Positions 8,864 to 16,502 of a DNA stretch of 64,000 nucleotides are shown here, piece by piece (the stretch's first letter is position 1; every line of letters starts with the position of its first letter). The notes beneath the pieces are model-generated. The model was not told the DNA's origin. It searched no databases and saw nothing but the letters and a program-made list of their open reading frames with translations. The stretch is taken from positions 1 to 64,000 of IMG/VR virus record IMGVR_UViG_3300008117_000004, one strand, 5' to 3'. This DNA is from a virus. Both the position numbers and the translations under genes were made by a program.

Positions 8864-8871
8864 CAAATATA
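8864..8871 (-). promoter_or_regulatory. Possible Bacteroidota -7 element for the long fibre gene
   Basis: On the - strand this reads TATATTTG, an exact match to the Bacteroidota -7 consensus TAnnTTTG, 57 bases before the start codon at 8807. No TTTG is visible at the expected -33 spacing, so the call is weak. A short inverted repeat (TTGAC...GTCAA, 8827-8844) lies between it and the gene. The gene-free stretch 8808-8990 is otherwise featureless AT-rich DNA. Confidence 0.35.
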
Positions 8872-8990
8872 AATTTTAATAGTTTTTTGTGGATTTTATA
8901 TTATCCACGATTTTTAATATAAATATTTTATATGTTATATATTTAATAAAAATACTGTTTTTTTTTCAAACCCCTTTTTTTATTGAAAAA

Positions 8991-9221
8991 TTACATATTG
9001 TATAATAAATTTTTTATATTTTTTATAGAATTTGAATAATTTAATGGATCACAAGAACCATTTTCAGTTAAATACTCATTCACAACATCCATTAGATCAG
9101 GAGTTTGAATAAATATAAAGTTTGATTTGGATTTTACTTTTTCAACTATAAATTTGAATCCTTTTATTTTTAAATATGCTGTTAAATATAAATCCGATGT
9201 TGTGTATTTTTTTTCGTCCAT
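8991..9221 (-). CDS. Small protein resembling DUF5659
   Basis: This 76 aa protein begins MDEKKYTTSDLYLTAYLKIKG and ends with YSNSIKNIKNLLYNM. The opening YTTxDLYLxAYLxxxG and the tail NxYxxSIKxIKxLL resemble my memory of the small DUF5659 family of phage and bacterial proteins. Function unknown. It stands alone between two virion genes with A/T-rich flanks. Confidence 0.6.
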   Translation of the reverse strand: MDEKKYTTSDLYLTAYLKIKGFKFIVEKVKSKSNFIFIQTPDLMDVVNEYLTENGSCDPLNYSNSIKNIKNLLYNM

Positions 9222-9301
9222 TTTAATATTTTTTTTATTTATATCTTATATATTTATTTTTTTATTCAATAAATTGTATATTTCTATATTTTTTAATTTT
9301 T

Positions 9302-9868
9302 TTAAAAGTTTTTTTCAACACTCATATAACTACATCTAATTTTAGATTCGGGTAGTGGAGCTTCATCAAAAACAATTTGGTTACCAGTTATTATATAATC
9401 ACCTTCATCTTGTAATAATCCATTTAAATATAGATGATCACTTCCTATTATGGGGTTATATAAAAGAGTAAATACTCTATTAAAACCATCTATATCACCA
9501 ATTGGAACCTCTTTATTTATTACTGTTGATTCTATCTGTTTAATAATTCTATCAGCTGTCCAAATATCTTTATTTGTTAACCCAAAATCATTTATTTTAT
9601 AACCAGATGATATAACAGATTCGGAATTAGTAGTTAATAACTCACCTTCTATAAAATTAGAATTGTTTAAACCACCTCTTTCCATTGGTAGTTGACCTTG
9701 CCAACCAACAACAAAGGAATGTGTTGATGAGTTAGTAGATGTGACAATATCAAGTAAAATGTTAGAATCACTACTTGGAATAAGATATTGAGTGGATCCT
9801 GGTGACCCATTAATACTCCTTAAAACCGTATTACTTACAATTTGTTTACCATGAATTCTTCCCTCCAT
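9302..9868 (-). CDS. Probable virion protein with NGLLQ C-terminal domain
   Basis: This 188 aa protein starts MEGRIHGKQIVSNTVLRSI. The last 75 residues (NKEVPIGDIDGFNRVFTLL, YLNGLLQDEGDYIITGNQIVF, ending KIRCSYMS) form a beta-rich module. It recurs in the cap of the 863 aa fibre and more loosely in the protein at 10810-11739. This VPxGxIDGxNxxFTL...NGxLQxxGDY pattern is frequent in phage neck, tail or fibre proteins, where it probably mediates docking. The gene diverges from the + strand pair at 9983. Function is inferred from the module and its position. Confidence 0.65.
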   Translation of the reverse strand: MEGRIHGKQIVSNTVLRSINGSPGSTQYLIPSSDSNILLDIVTSTNSSTHSFVVGWQGQLPMERGGLNNSNFIEGELLTTNSESVISSGYKINDFGLTNKDIWTADRIIKQIESTVINKEVPIGDIDGFNRVFTLLYNPIIGSDHLYLNGLLQDEGDYIITGNQIVFDEAPLPESKIRCSYMSVEKNF

Positions 9869-9950
9869 TATAATTAATAATAATTAATTTATGTATATAT
9901 ATTATTAATTAATTTCTTTTTTAATTAAACATAAAAAAAGATAAAAAAAA

Positions 9951-9961
9951 TTAATATATAC
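9951..9961 (+). promoter_or_regulatory. Candidate late promoter motif TTAATATATAC
   Basis: This is an exact copy of an 11-base motif found near gene starts at six places on both strands of this window. Here it is 22 bases upstream of the start codon at 9983 and drives rightward. It heads the pair of probable virion genes 9983-11739. Confidence 0.55.
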
Positions 9962-9982
9962 TAGATAAATTAATTCACAAAA

Positions 9983-10795
9983 ATGAAGAATATTGGTAGA
10001 TATGATATAGAAACTTATAATGTTACAGTGAATGGTATTACTGAAACAAGAAAAAAAATACTTTATTATAACAATAATAATGAAGATTTCTTTGTAGAAA
10101 GATATTATGGTATAATACGTGATGGATACGAGCAAACCGAAATAATATTTAAAAATCTAAGATGGTTTGATATAAAAACAAATATTGTTGGTAAATCATT
10201 TTATATCAGTGATAGAGGAACACCACCAATTCCATATGTTTATTTTACAATTGCTGATATTGACTCTATACAAAGAGAAACCTCAACAAAATTAAAGGTA
10301 ATAGATACTACAAATAATCCGATTGCTTTAGTATTTGAAACAGAATTTGATTGTAATCAGGCTTACTCCTTAATAATTCTCCTATTGGATGATCCAAATG
10401 CTGATACTAATAATGTAACAGTCGATTCATCCGGTCCAATTATACATTTTAATAGTAATTTTTATAATGTTGATGTTTTGGATAATAATTTTCAAACCGG
10501 TACATTTTCATCAGATGCAACAACATCATTAATCTTAAATATAAATACTCATAGTTTTACAGGAACTTTACCAATTTCTAAAGGTGATATAAGAACTCAT
10601 TTAGTAAAGGGAGTTACTGATAATAGAGATATTAGTATAAATATGATGGATAATGATATAACTATTAATGCCGGGTCTATTACCGGAACTGAAGTAAGTA
10701 ATATCTCAACAACTGGTTTGTTTTTTATCAAATTTGAAATATCTGATCTAGTTAAAAATAAAACGGTATTTACTGTTTTAGCAAACTTAACTTAA
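9983..10795 (+). CDS. Probable virion protein, unknown family
   Basis: This 270 aa protein has no signal peptide or membrane segment. It is rich in Thr, Asn, Ile and Asp with alternating beta-strand patterning (VTVDSSGPIIHFNSNFYNVDVLDNNFQ, then TTSLILNINTHSFTGTLPIS), typical of beta-sandwich structural proteins. I do not recognise the family. It follows a late-type motif and is 14 bases upstream of another probable virion gene, which supports a structural role. Confidence 0.6.
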   Translation: MKNIGRYDIETYNVTVNGITETRKKILYYNNNNEDFFVERYYGIIRDGYEQTEIIFKNLRWFDIKTNIVGKSFYISDRGTPPIPYVYFTIADIDSIQRETSTKLKVIDTTNNPIALVFETEFDCNQAYSLIILLLDDPNADTNNVTVDSSGPIIHFNSNFYNVDVLDNNFQTGTFSSDATTSLILNINTHSFTGTLPISKGDIRTHLVKGVTDNRDISINMMDNDITINAGSITGTEVSNISTTGLFFIKFEISDLVKNKTVFTVLANLT

Positions 10796-10809
10796 ATAAT
10801 ATATAATAA

Positions 10810-11739
10810 ATGAGTAATTATAGTTTAAATAAATTTGTTAGGGAAGCAAAACCAACAGATAATTTAGTAACAATATATAATATCAATGGTTTACCAACCT
10901 ATACAGTTAACCCACTTTCTATAACTAGGGTTTTAGTTCAAAATAATTTAGTTGTTTTAACTACAAACAAAAACGTAGTTATAAATCTCGACTTTACTGA
11001 TAATAATGAAGCTAGATTAGCACTTGTTGAATTACAAAGACAATTCGATATAATCAGAAAAAGAATCACAACACAAGCTCAAGCTCAGGCTCAAGCAGTT
11101 GAAATAGTACAATCTGGTACCGACTTTACCCAAATTTATAATCAAATTATTTATGGTACACAAAGTGGTGGTACACAAAGTGGTGGTACACAAAGTAGTA
11201 TTGAGAGTAGAATAGTTGACTTGGTTAAAATGATCAGTCAAAGTATGAATACCCTACAACAAAATATCGGTATTACAGATGCTGGTCCCGATTTTATAAG
11301 TATGTATGATATAAAGAAATTAGAATATAATCCAATTCTATCAACATACTCAACAACTGATAGTTTAACACAAAGAATAAAAACACTTACAGAACATATA
11401 GCTCAGGATATTTACACATTAAATCAAAAACAAGAAAAAATTTCAAATTCATTTAACCCAGTAAACACTTTTAGTGGCAATGAACCTGTTGATATATTAA
11501 ACTTAACTTTTAATGAATTGAGTGAAGGACCTGTAACAATTTTAATAAATGGAATTTATTTAAAACCGAGTAATTCAATTCAGAATATCGCATTTTTTTC
11601 AAATGATGGTATGCAAACAGCTACTGATTATATACAAGAGGGATCTATACTCTATATAAATCCAAATAAATTAGGATATGATATTGATGAGAATGATACA
11701 ATTACAATAGAATATTTAACTAGAAATATTCTATTTTAA
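10810..11739 (+). CDS. Probable virion protein with coiled-coil middle and docking-type C-terminus
   Basis: This 309 aa protein has an N-terminal 70 residues with a PH-like beta pattern ending in an Ala/Leu helix (NNEARLALVELQRQFDIIRKR). The QAQAQAQA stretch and three tandem GTQSG units follow, then helical segments. The C-terminus (ILINGIYLKPSNS...DYIQEGSILYINPNKLG) resembles the NGLLQ module of the proteins at 6216 and 9302. Such architecture fits a tail or neck component. It ends in a 4-base overlap with the convergent methylase gene. Confidence 0.6.
   Translation: MSNYSLNKFVREAKPTDNLVTIYNINGLPTYTVNPLSITRVLVQNNLVVLTTNKNVVINLDFTDNNEARLALVELQRQFDIIRKRITTQAQAQAQAVEIVQSGTDFTQIYNQIIYGTQSGGTQSGGTQSSIESRIVDLVKMISQSMNTLQQNIGITDAGPDFISMYDIKKLEYNPILSTYSTTDSLTQRIKTLTEHIAQDIYTLNQKQEKISNSFNPVNTFSGNEPVDILNLTFNELSEGPVTILINGIYLKPSNSIQNIAFFSNDGMQTATDYIQEGSILYINPNKLGYDIDENDTITIEYLTRNILF
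11155..11199. repeat. Three tandem 15-bp repeats
   Basis: The unit GGTACACAAAGTGGT occurs three times in a row (last copy ending AGT) and encodes GTQSG. It lies at a probable hinge between the helical segments of the virion protein at 10810-11739. Confidence 0.85.
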
Positions 11740-12458
11740 TAATTCATTATTATAAATTCAGTACCCATAATTGTCATCTTTTTCTCAATTCTAAAGTTAT
11801 TATATAAATTCTCCAAATCATCAAATTGCCAATAACTTAAAACAAATCTACCTTTAATAGATTTTAATATATCAGATAACTCTTTATGAGATTCTTTATT
11901 AAAATTATGATTTATGTAGTAATTCTCTTTACCCATATAAGGTGGATCAATATAAAAAAATGTTGATTCTGAATCATATTCGGTAAAAATCTTTTTATAA
12001 TCCCAGTTATGTATTTTAGTTATTTTATCTAAAAGTGGTTTATAAGCCCTAAGTTTTAATTTGAATATCTCAAACTCACTATCACCTAACCAAGAATTTT
12101 TACCTATTTTATTTGTTGATGAACAAGTTAAAATTATTAACCACTGAATTGCCTTTTGTAATTCATCACCATCATTAAGTTTATTTAAAACATCAGAATA
12201 GTAGTTTTGATCTACTTTGATATTTTTTATTTCCGAAATAAAATCTTTGTTAAATTTTAGTTGATTAAATAAATTATAATTCAAATAATTAATATCATTA
12301 TAGATATAATCAACACCCTTAAACTTACTAAAGTTTAAAGAAAAGAAAACACCCATTGCCCCACCAAAAGGCTCAATATATGTTTTTATATCGGTTGGTA
12401 TATTTGGTGTTATAAAATTTGATAACCTACTTTTTTCACCTAAATACGGTATTAACAT
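11736..12458 (-). CDS. dam: DNA adenine N6-methyltransferase, Dam / D12 class
   Basis: This 240 aa protein carries the three diagnostic D12-class motifs. They are IPYLGEKSRL (residues 3-12), the SAM-binding EPFGGAMG (29-36) and the catalytic DPPY (171-174, in FFYIDPPYMG). It should transfer a methyl group from S-adenosylmethionine to adenine N6 in phage DNA, probably against host restriction or for timing. The target site cannot be predicted, and GATC is only the family default. It is the last gene of the five-gene operon; its ATG overlaps the stop of the cytochrome gene (TAATG). Length is close to the family norm. Confidence 0.88.
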   Translation of the reverse strand: MLIPYLGEKSRLSNFITPNIPTDIKTYIEPFGGAMGVFFSLNFSKFKGVDYIYNDINYLNYNLFNQLKFNKDFISEIKNIKVDQNYYSDVLNKLNDGDELQKAIQWLIILTCSSTNKIGKNSWLGDSEFEIFKLKLRAYKPLLDKITKIHNWDYKKIFTEYDSESTFFYIDPPYMGKENYYINHNFNKESHKELSDILKSIKGRFVLSYWQFDDLENLYNNFRIEKKMTIMGTEFIIMNY

Positions 12459-12928
12459 TAATCAGTTCTATATTTTATACTATATATTGTATATGACTTT
12501 ATATATTCAATTTGACTATCGTTCAATACTTCATTAAACTTTGGCATAATCATTGATTTTGGCATCCATTTATTAAATAATACTTCAGTATGTTTATATT
12601 TTTTTGATAAATCACTTATATCTTTAACACTTTCATTAAAGTATTTAAAAGAAATACTATCATTTAATTTTGGACCAGCAAAATCTTTATCAAAAGAGTG
12701 ACAACTAGCACAGTATCTAGAGAATAAAACTTTACCAGAATCAATATATTCTGGTAAAATATTTATCTCAGATAAAGTATCATCTTTATCTCTATAATCA
12801 GAAATATTTCCAGTTGTTGGTTTATTATAACTATTAATTTTTGGCTCAAGATAAGTTCTACAAAATGTGTGTATTAAAAACCAAATACCAAATATAACCA
12901 AAAACTCATATATTATTAGTTTTTTCAT
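12458..12928 (-). CDS. Membrane-anchored c-type cytochrome
   Basis: This 156 aa protein has an N-terminal hydrophobic helix (about residues 4-22) that could act as signal anchor, then a linker. It then has a class I cytochrome c-like domain. The haem attachment motif is CASCH (C73, C76, H77) in LFSRYCASCHSFDKDFAGPKL, and IMPKF supplies a plausible axial Met (M128), followed by a closing helix NDSQIEYIKSY. The haem would be attached outside the cytoplasmic membrane by the host maturation system. Electron partners are unknown. Its ATG overlaps the stop of the Tyr-rich gene (ATGA). Cytochromes are rare in phages, which makes this a notable host-derived gene. Confidence 0.8.
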   Translation of the reverse strand: MKKLIIYEFLVIFGIWFLIHTFCRTYLEPKINSYNKPTTGNISDYRDKDDTLSEINILPEYIDSGKVLFSRYCASCHSFDKDFAGPKLNDSISFKYFNESVKDISDLSKKYKHTEVLFNKWMPKSMIMPKFNEVLNDSQIEYIKSYTIYSIKYRTD

Positions 12929-13284
12929 CTATTCCAATAATAGTATTGATAATTGTAGTTATAATTATAGTTTTGTCTTGGGTAATAGTAATTTTCATAA
13001 TACCAATTAGACCAATAACAATACCAAGCATAAGAATTCCAATATTGTGCTAACCAACCATTTACAGTCCAAACATAAATATATCCAGAATACTGCTGTT
13101 GTTCCCATTGTAAAATTCTGTATCTTTTTTGATAACCACCTTGAAAATTATATTGATAATAATAGTCATATTCTTTAACTCTTTGACCTTGATATTGGTA
13201 ATAATTACCAGATTGCCAACCTGATTGTGAAAAAGAAAATAAAGTTGTTAATGTTATTAATAATGTTAGTAAAAATTTTCTCAT
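12925..13284 (-). CDS. Secreted Tyr/Trp-rich protein
   Basis: This 119 aa protein has a clear signal peptide (MRKFLLTLLITLTTLFSFSQ), the end of which is typical of flavobacterial exported proteins. The roughly 100-residue mature part is extreme in composition: I count about 29 Tyr and 9 Trp, with runs such as NYNYNYNYQYYYW at the C-terminus and a single Cys. No known domain is visible. It might be a surface-coating, adhesive or amyloid-like protein, or one whose tyrosines undergo redox cross-linking; all of these are guesses. It sits between the M16 peptidase and the cytochrome c gene with near-zero spacing, so the three are probably co-translated. Confidence 0.75.
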   Translation of the reverse strand: MRKFLLTLLITLTTLFSFSQSGWQSGNYYQYQGQRVKEYDYYYQYNFQGGYQKRYRILQWEQQQYSGYIYVWTVNGWLAQYWNSYAWYCYWSNWYYENYYYPRQNYNYNYNYQYYYWNR

Positions 13285-13286
13285 AA

Positions 13287-14396
13287 TTATTTCTTAAATT
13301 CATTTTTGTCATTTGATACATAAAAATTATCAAATTGATAGTACTTATCATAAACTTCTTTAACCTTCATAAAGTTAACTTCATCTAAGATGTCATAAAC
13401 ACTCCAACCTTCTGGATTTATGAATTGATTTACGTTTTTATATCTTAAAATTTCATCTTTCTTTTGTCTAACTGAGTAGAAATCTTTAACTAAGTCAAAT
13501 CTGTCTTTTGTTAAATACTTTTTAGGATTGTCTAAAACCAATTTAGTAGCATCTACAACAGCATTAAAGTTTTTATTAGATGTTTGAGTTGCGATAGCAT
13601 TGATTCCTTGTTGATTCATTCTTGATTGATAGCAGTGTACATAATAAACTAAACCTCTTTTTTCTCTAATTTCTTGATAAAGTGGAGATTTTAATCCTAA
13701 TGATAACATTGCGTTGATATAATGAACATAAGCAAAGTCTTCATTGATAATAGGTGATAACATAATTAAAGATGATTTATCTTTAAAATCATTATTTAAC
13801 TCAAATGGTACTTTGTAGTCACCATACTCAACATTTTTAATGATTTCTCTTTCAGCAAAATCTAAAGTCTTGTTCTTATAAGGATTGTTTTTAGAAACAT
13901 TAATTACTTTAGTTGGTTTAGCATATTGTAGTTCCCAAAAGTTTATTATGTCTAAAAATTTTAAACTTTCTAAATCTTCTTTTAAACCGATAGGGCCATA
14001 GTCATTAAATAATTTTCTAGAAAGATTTAACATATGAGATTCACTTAAATCTGTGAAGCTATCCATATATTCTTCCATTACAATCTTTCTCTCATTCTCA
14101 AAATCTTCTTTTGTTATTTTAAAATCGAAAATTAAATCTACTATAATATGTTTCCATTTATTTACTTTTTCATCAAGCCCTTGGATATACATACATATAT
14201 CATTAGAACTTGTCCATAAATTCCATTCGACACCGTCTCGGTCAAAATCTTCTTGTAAGTGATCAATCATTTTTGTTTGCAAATGTTCTACCAAATGAGA
14301 TATCCCGAAATTTCCTTTCTTTTCAAGGTTAGTTGAGCCTTCCCATAGTATGTAAAATGAACTTAGATCATTTTCACTCTTTAAATTAATTATCAT
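13287..14396 (-). CDS. M16-family zinc metallopeptidase
   Basis: This 369 aa protein has the inverted zinc motif HxxEH (H34, E37, H38 in GISHLVEHLQ). The distal glutamate region ENERKIVMEEY (E108/E109) lies about 70 residues on. The C-terminal half carries the M16 signature SPLYQEIREKRGLVYYV, whose Arg and Tyr normally contact substrate. It is therefore a single-unit M16 enzyme, slightly shorter than the roughly 420 aa bacterial forms. No signal peptide is visible, so it probably acts in the cytoplasm. Processing of phage virion or host proteins is possible. Its ATG lies inside the end of the ribbon-helix-helix gene, and it leads into the secreted Tyr-rich gene two bases after its stop. Confidence 0.85.
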   Translation of the reverse strand: MIINLKSENDLSSFYILWEGSTNLEKKGNFGISHLVEHLQTKMIDHLQEDFDRDGVEWNLWTSSNDICMYIQGLDEKVNKWKHIIVDLIFDFKITKEDFENERKIVMEEYMDSFTDLSESHMLNLSRKLFNDYGPIGLKEDLESLKFLDIINFWELQYAKPTKVINVSKNNPYKNKTLDFAEREIIKNVEYGDYKVPFELNNDFKDKSSLIMLSPIINEDFAYVHYINAMLSLGLKSPLYQEIREKRGLVYYVHCYQSRMNQQGINAIATQTSNKNFNAVVDATKLVLDNPKKYLTKDRFDLVKDFYSVRQKKDEILRYKNVNQFINPEGWSVYDILDEVNFMKVKEVYDKYYQFDNFYVSNDKNEFKK

Positions 14397-14550
14397 TTTC
14401 TTCTAAATATTTTTTTATTAAATACTCTACAAATCTAGATTTTTTATAAAACTTAGATTTTAGTAGTTCATCTATTTTTTGATTTAGTTTAGGATCAATA
14501 CTTATTGAAATTTTAATCCTTTTTTCATCATCGGGTATTTTATTATTCAT
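14386..14550 (-). CDS. Ribbon-helix-helix DNA-binding protein
   Basis: This 54 aa protein was found by reading the - strand: MNNKIPDDEKRIKISISIDP, then KLNQKIDELLKSK..KKSRFVEYLIKKYLEE. A short beta strand (RIKISISID) followed by two amphipathic helices is the ribbon-helix-helix fold of CopG/Arc-type repressors, which bind operators as dimers. Its end overlaps the M16 start by 11 bases (ATGATAATTAA). It is the first gene of the five-gene operon and is the obvious candidate for its autoregulator. The start is chosen as the only ATG that gives the complete fold. Confidence 0.75.
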   Translation of the reverse strand: MNNKIPDDEKRIKISISIDPKLNQKIDELLKSKFYKKSRFVEYLIKKYLEENDN

Positions 14551-14625
14551 AATTACTTATAAAAAAAATTTTAAAAAAGTTTATAAAAAGTATGTAGGAA
14601 AGTGGTAAGTTTTTATATATAAATT

Positions 14626-15426
14626 ATGTTATTAAATAAATTTATAAAAGTTAAAGTTTCCAATAGAACTAAAAAATATTTCCTTGAAAAGGGATATATT
14701 GAAGATAATGGTTATTTTATGGTTTTACCAGAGGATATGAATGATTCTAATAGAACAAAAGTAAAATGTGAATGTGAATATTGTGGAGTAATAAATGATG
14801 TAACTTGGTCAAATTATATATTACAAATGAATAAAGCGGAAGAGAAAATATATTCATGTCATAAATGTCATTTTAATAAGACAAAAATCATCTTTATGAA
14901 AAATTATGGGGTAGATAATATTCAAATTTTAGATCAAGTTAAAAATAAAATTAAAAAAACTTGTATGGAAAAATATGGTGTTGATTGTGTTTTAAAATCA
15001 AAAAAGATAAAAGATAAAATTAAAAATATTTTTATAGAGAAGTATGGTGTAGATCACCCTATGAAAAATGAAAAAATTTTTAATAAAGCTCAGAAAAACT
15101 CATATAGAACTATAAAATATAAAGAAACTGAATTATATTATAAAGGAACGTATGAATTAGATTTTATAGAATATTGTATAAAAAATGAAATTAATATAGA
15201 AAATGGTCCAACTATAAAATATAAATTGTGTGAAAAAGAAAGAGTTTATTATTCGGATTTCTTAATAAGAGATATTAATCTAATTGTTGAAGTAAAGTCA
15301 ACTTATACTTATTGTGATTATGATGAAAATATAGCAAAAATGAAATACACAATAGAGAATGGTTATAACTTTATTTTCATTATAGATAAGGACTATACTG
15401 ATTTTGAAAAAATAATAAATTCTTAA
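14626..15426 (+). CDS. Homing-type endonuclease, PD-(D/E)XK-like with YGVD repeats
   Basis: This 266 aa protein has an N-terminal zinc-ribbon-like part with two Cys pairs (CECEYCG and CHKC). Repeats containing KYGVD, as in DUF723-type putative homing endonucleases, follow (three copies between about residues 88 and 147). The C-terminal domain reads YYSDFLIRDINLIVEVKSTYTY, a PD-(D/E)XK-like nuclease core (D...EVKS). It is a + strand gene inserted between - strand genes, separating the late-type motif at 15443 from the operon that starts at 14550. I infer a free-standing homing endonuclease. Confidence 0.72.
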   Translation: MLLNKFIKVKVSNRTKKYFLEKGYIEDNGYFMVLPEDMNDSNRTKVKCECEYCGVINDVTWSNYILQMNKAEEKIYSCHKCHFNKTKIIFMKNYGVDNIQILDQVKNKIKKTCMEKYGVDCVLKSKKIKDKIKNIFIEKYGVDHPMKNEKIFNKAQKNSYRTIKYKETELYYKGTYELDFIEYCIKNEINIENGPTIKYKLCEKERVYYSDFLIRDINLIVEVKSTYTYCDYDENIAKMKYTIENGYNFIFIIDKDYTDFEKIINS

Positions 15427-15442
15427 TACTCTTTTTCATAAA

Positions 15443-15453
15443 GTATATATTAA
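15443..15453 (-). promoter_or_regulatory. Candidate late promoter motif, displaced by the endonuclease gene
   Basis: On the - strand this is an exact TTAATATATAC. Unlike the other copies it has no gene immediately downstream: leftward lies the opposite-strand endonuclease 14626-15426 and only then the operon starting at 14550. It could still drive that operon with a leader of about 890 bases, or have become nonfunctional. Confidence 0.45.
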
Positions 15454-15454
15454 A

Positions 15455-16429
15455 TTAAAATACTCTACTCTTTAGGTGTTTTATAAAGTCAAAACTAACT
15501 TCATGTGAATTTACAATCATATCATCATTTATATCAATTTCGATAAAATCATCCATATTTCTCATTTTCTGAAAATAGTGCTCAGCAGCGTCTTTAGCAA
15601 ACTTACTTACCACAACTTTGGTTGGTATTAAATAATAATCAAAAAGATCTCTTAGAATACAAGCTGTTCTTAAACCAACCGGATCATTATCAGCCACAAT
15701 AGTTATTTTACTAGGCTTCTTTTTAAGAACTTGGTATAATTGAATTCCACTCCACATAGCACTTGAACAAGAAACGGCATTCCTACCCATATTATTAATG
15801 GCTACCATATCAAATATACCTTCGGTTATCCATATTTCACTTCCTTCTAAAATAGTATCTAATCCCCAAACAGGCACATCAGGACAAGCTAAAGAGTATT
15901 TTAAAGTTTTAGTATCGTTATTTTCTATTGAAATTTTTCTGATAGCACAATTCACTAATTCACCACCTTCAAAAAGTGGAATAACTATTCCACCAACATT
16001 TAAACCATCATCTAAAAACTTTCTAAGAACTGGATGTACGGTTGCTCCTAAAATCTCCAAGTGTTCTTTACTTTCAACAGATGATAAACCGAATAATTGA
16101 TATTTAAGAATTGTTTGTTCGCCAATTCCTCTATTAACTAAATACTCATATTCTAAGTCATTAAAAGAACCAATCAAGTTGGATACTAATGGTGTTAATT
16201 CAGTAATCTGTTGTTTTGTAACATAAACATCACCTGAACTTAAATCTAGTTCTTTTGAATTAACCTCAATGAACCTTTGTGAGTTATACATACTCTTAAT
16301 CTTTGATAGATTCTCTTCTAACTCAATTAGTTTATAAGGATTGATGTTACTTGGTAGGAAATTTTTAACCACTCCATTAACAGAGCGATTATTAAATAAA
16401 ATAAAACTCAAATCTTCTTTAGAATACAT
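15455..16429 (-). CDS. TOPRIM-domain DNA primase-like protein
   Basis: This 324 aa protein has YLVNRGIGEQTILKYQLFGL (about residues 96-115), the pattern before the catalytic core of DnaG and T7 gp4-type primases. A TOPRIM domain follows, with the glutamate motif ITEGIFD (E203) and the metal-binding ADND (246-249) in ITIVADNDPVG. No N-terminal zinc finger is visible, so template recognition must differ or be supplied by a partner. It probably makes RNA primers with a replicative helicase not present in the window. It diverges from the kinase gene at 16503 across 73 bases. Confidence 0.82.
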   Translation of the reverse strand: MYSKEDLSFILFNNRSVNGVVKNFLPSNINPYKLIELEENLSKIKSMYNSQRFIEVNSKELDLSSGDVYVTKQQITELTPLVSNLIGSFNDLEYEYLVNRGIGEQTILKYQLFGLSSVESKEHLEILGATVHPVLRKFLDDGLNVGGIVIPLFEGGELVNCAIRKISIENNDTKTLKYSLACPDVPVWGLDTILEGSEIWITEGIFDMVAINNMGRNAVSCSSAMWSGIQLYQVLKKKPSKITIVADNDPVGLRTACILRDLFDYYLIPTKVVVSKFAKDAAEHYFQKMRNMDDFIEIDINDDMIVNSHEVSFDFIKHLKSRVF

Positions 16430-16462
16430 AAATAATTTTTATGTTAAATTTTATATATTTTT

Positions 16463-16493
16463 TTTGAAATGTTTAATAAAATCTATATATTTG
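16463..16493 (+). promoter_or_regulatory. Host-type Bacteroidota promoter (TTTG - 19 - TATATTTG)
   Basis: TTTG at 16463-16466 and TATATTTG at 16486-16493 are 19 bases apart, matching both elements of the Bacteroidota vegetative promoter (-33 TTTG, -7 TAnnTTTG). The start codon at 16503 lies 10 bases after the -7 box, so the transcript would have a very short leader. It heads the + strand gene string 16503-18622. Confidence 0.7.
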
Positions 16494-16502
16494 TATTATA
16501 AA

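Noticed and set aside
16341-16502. N-terminal extension of the CoaE-like kinase
   Set aside because: It overlaps the divergent primase gene and the promoter elements, and the kinase fold begins at MIKVGLSG.
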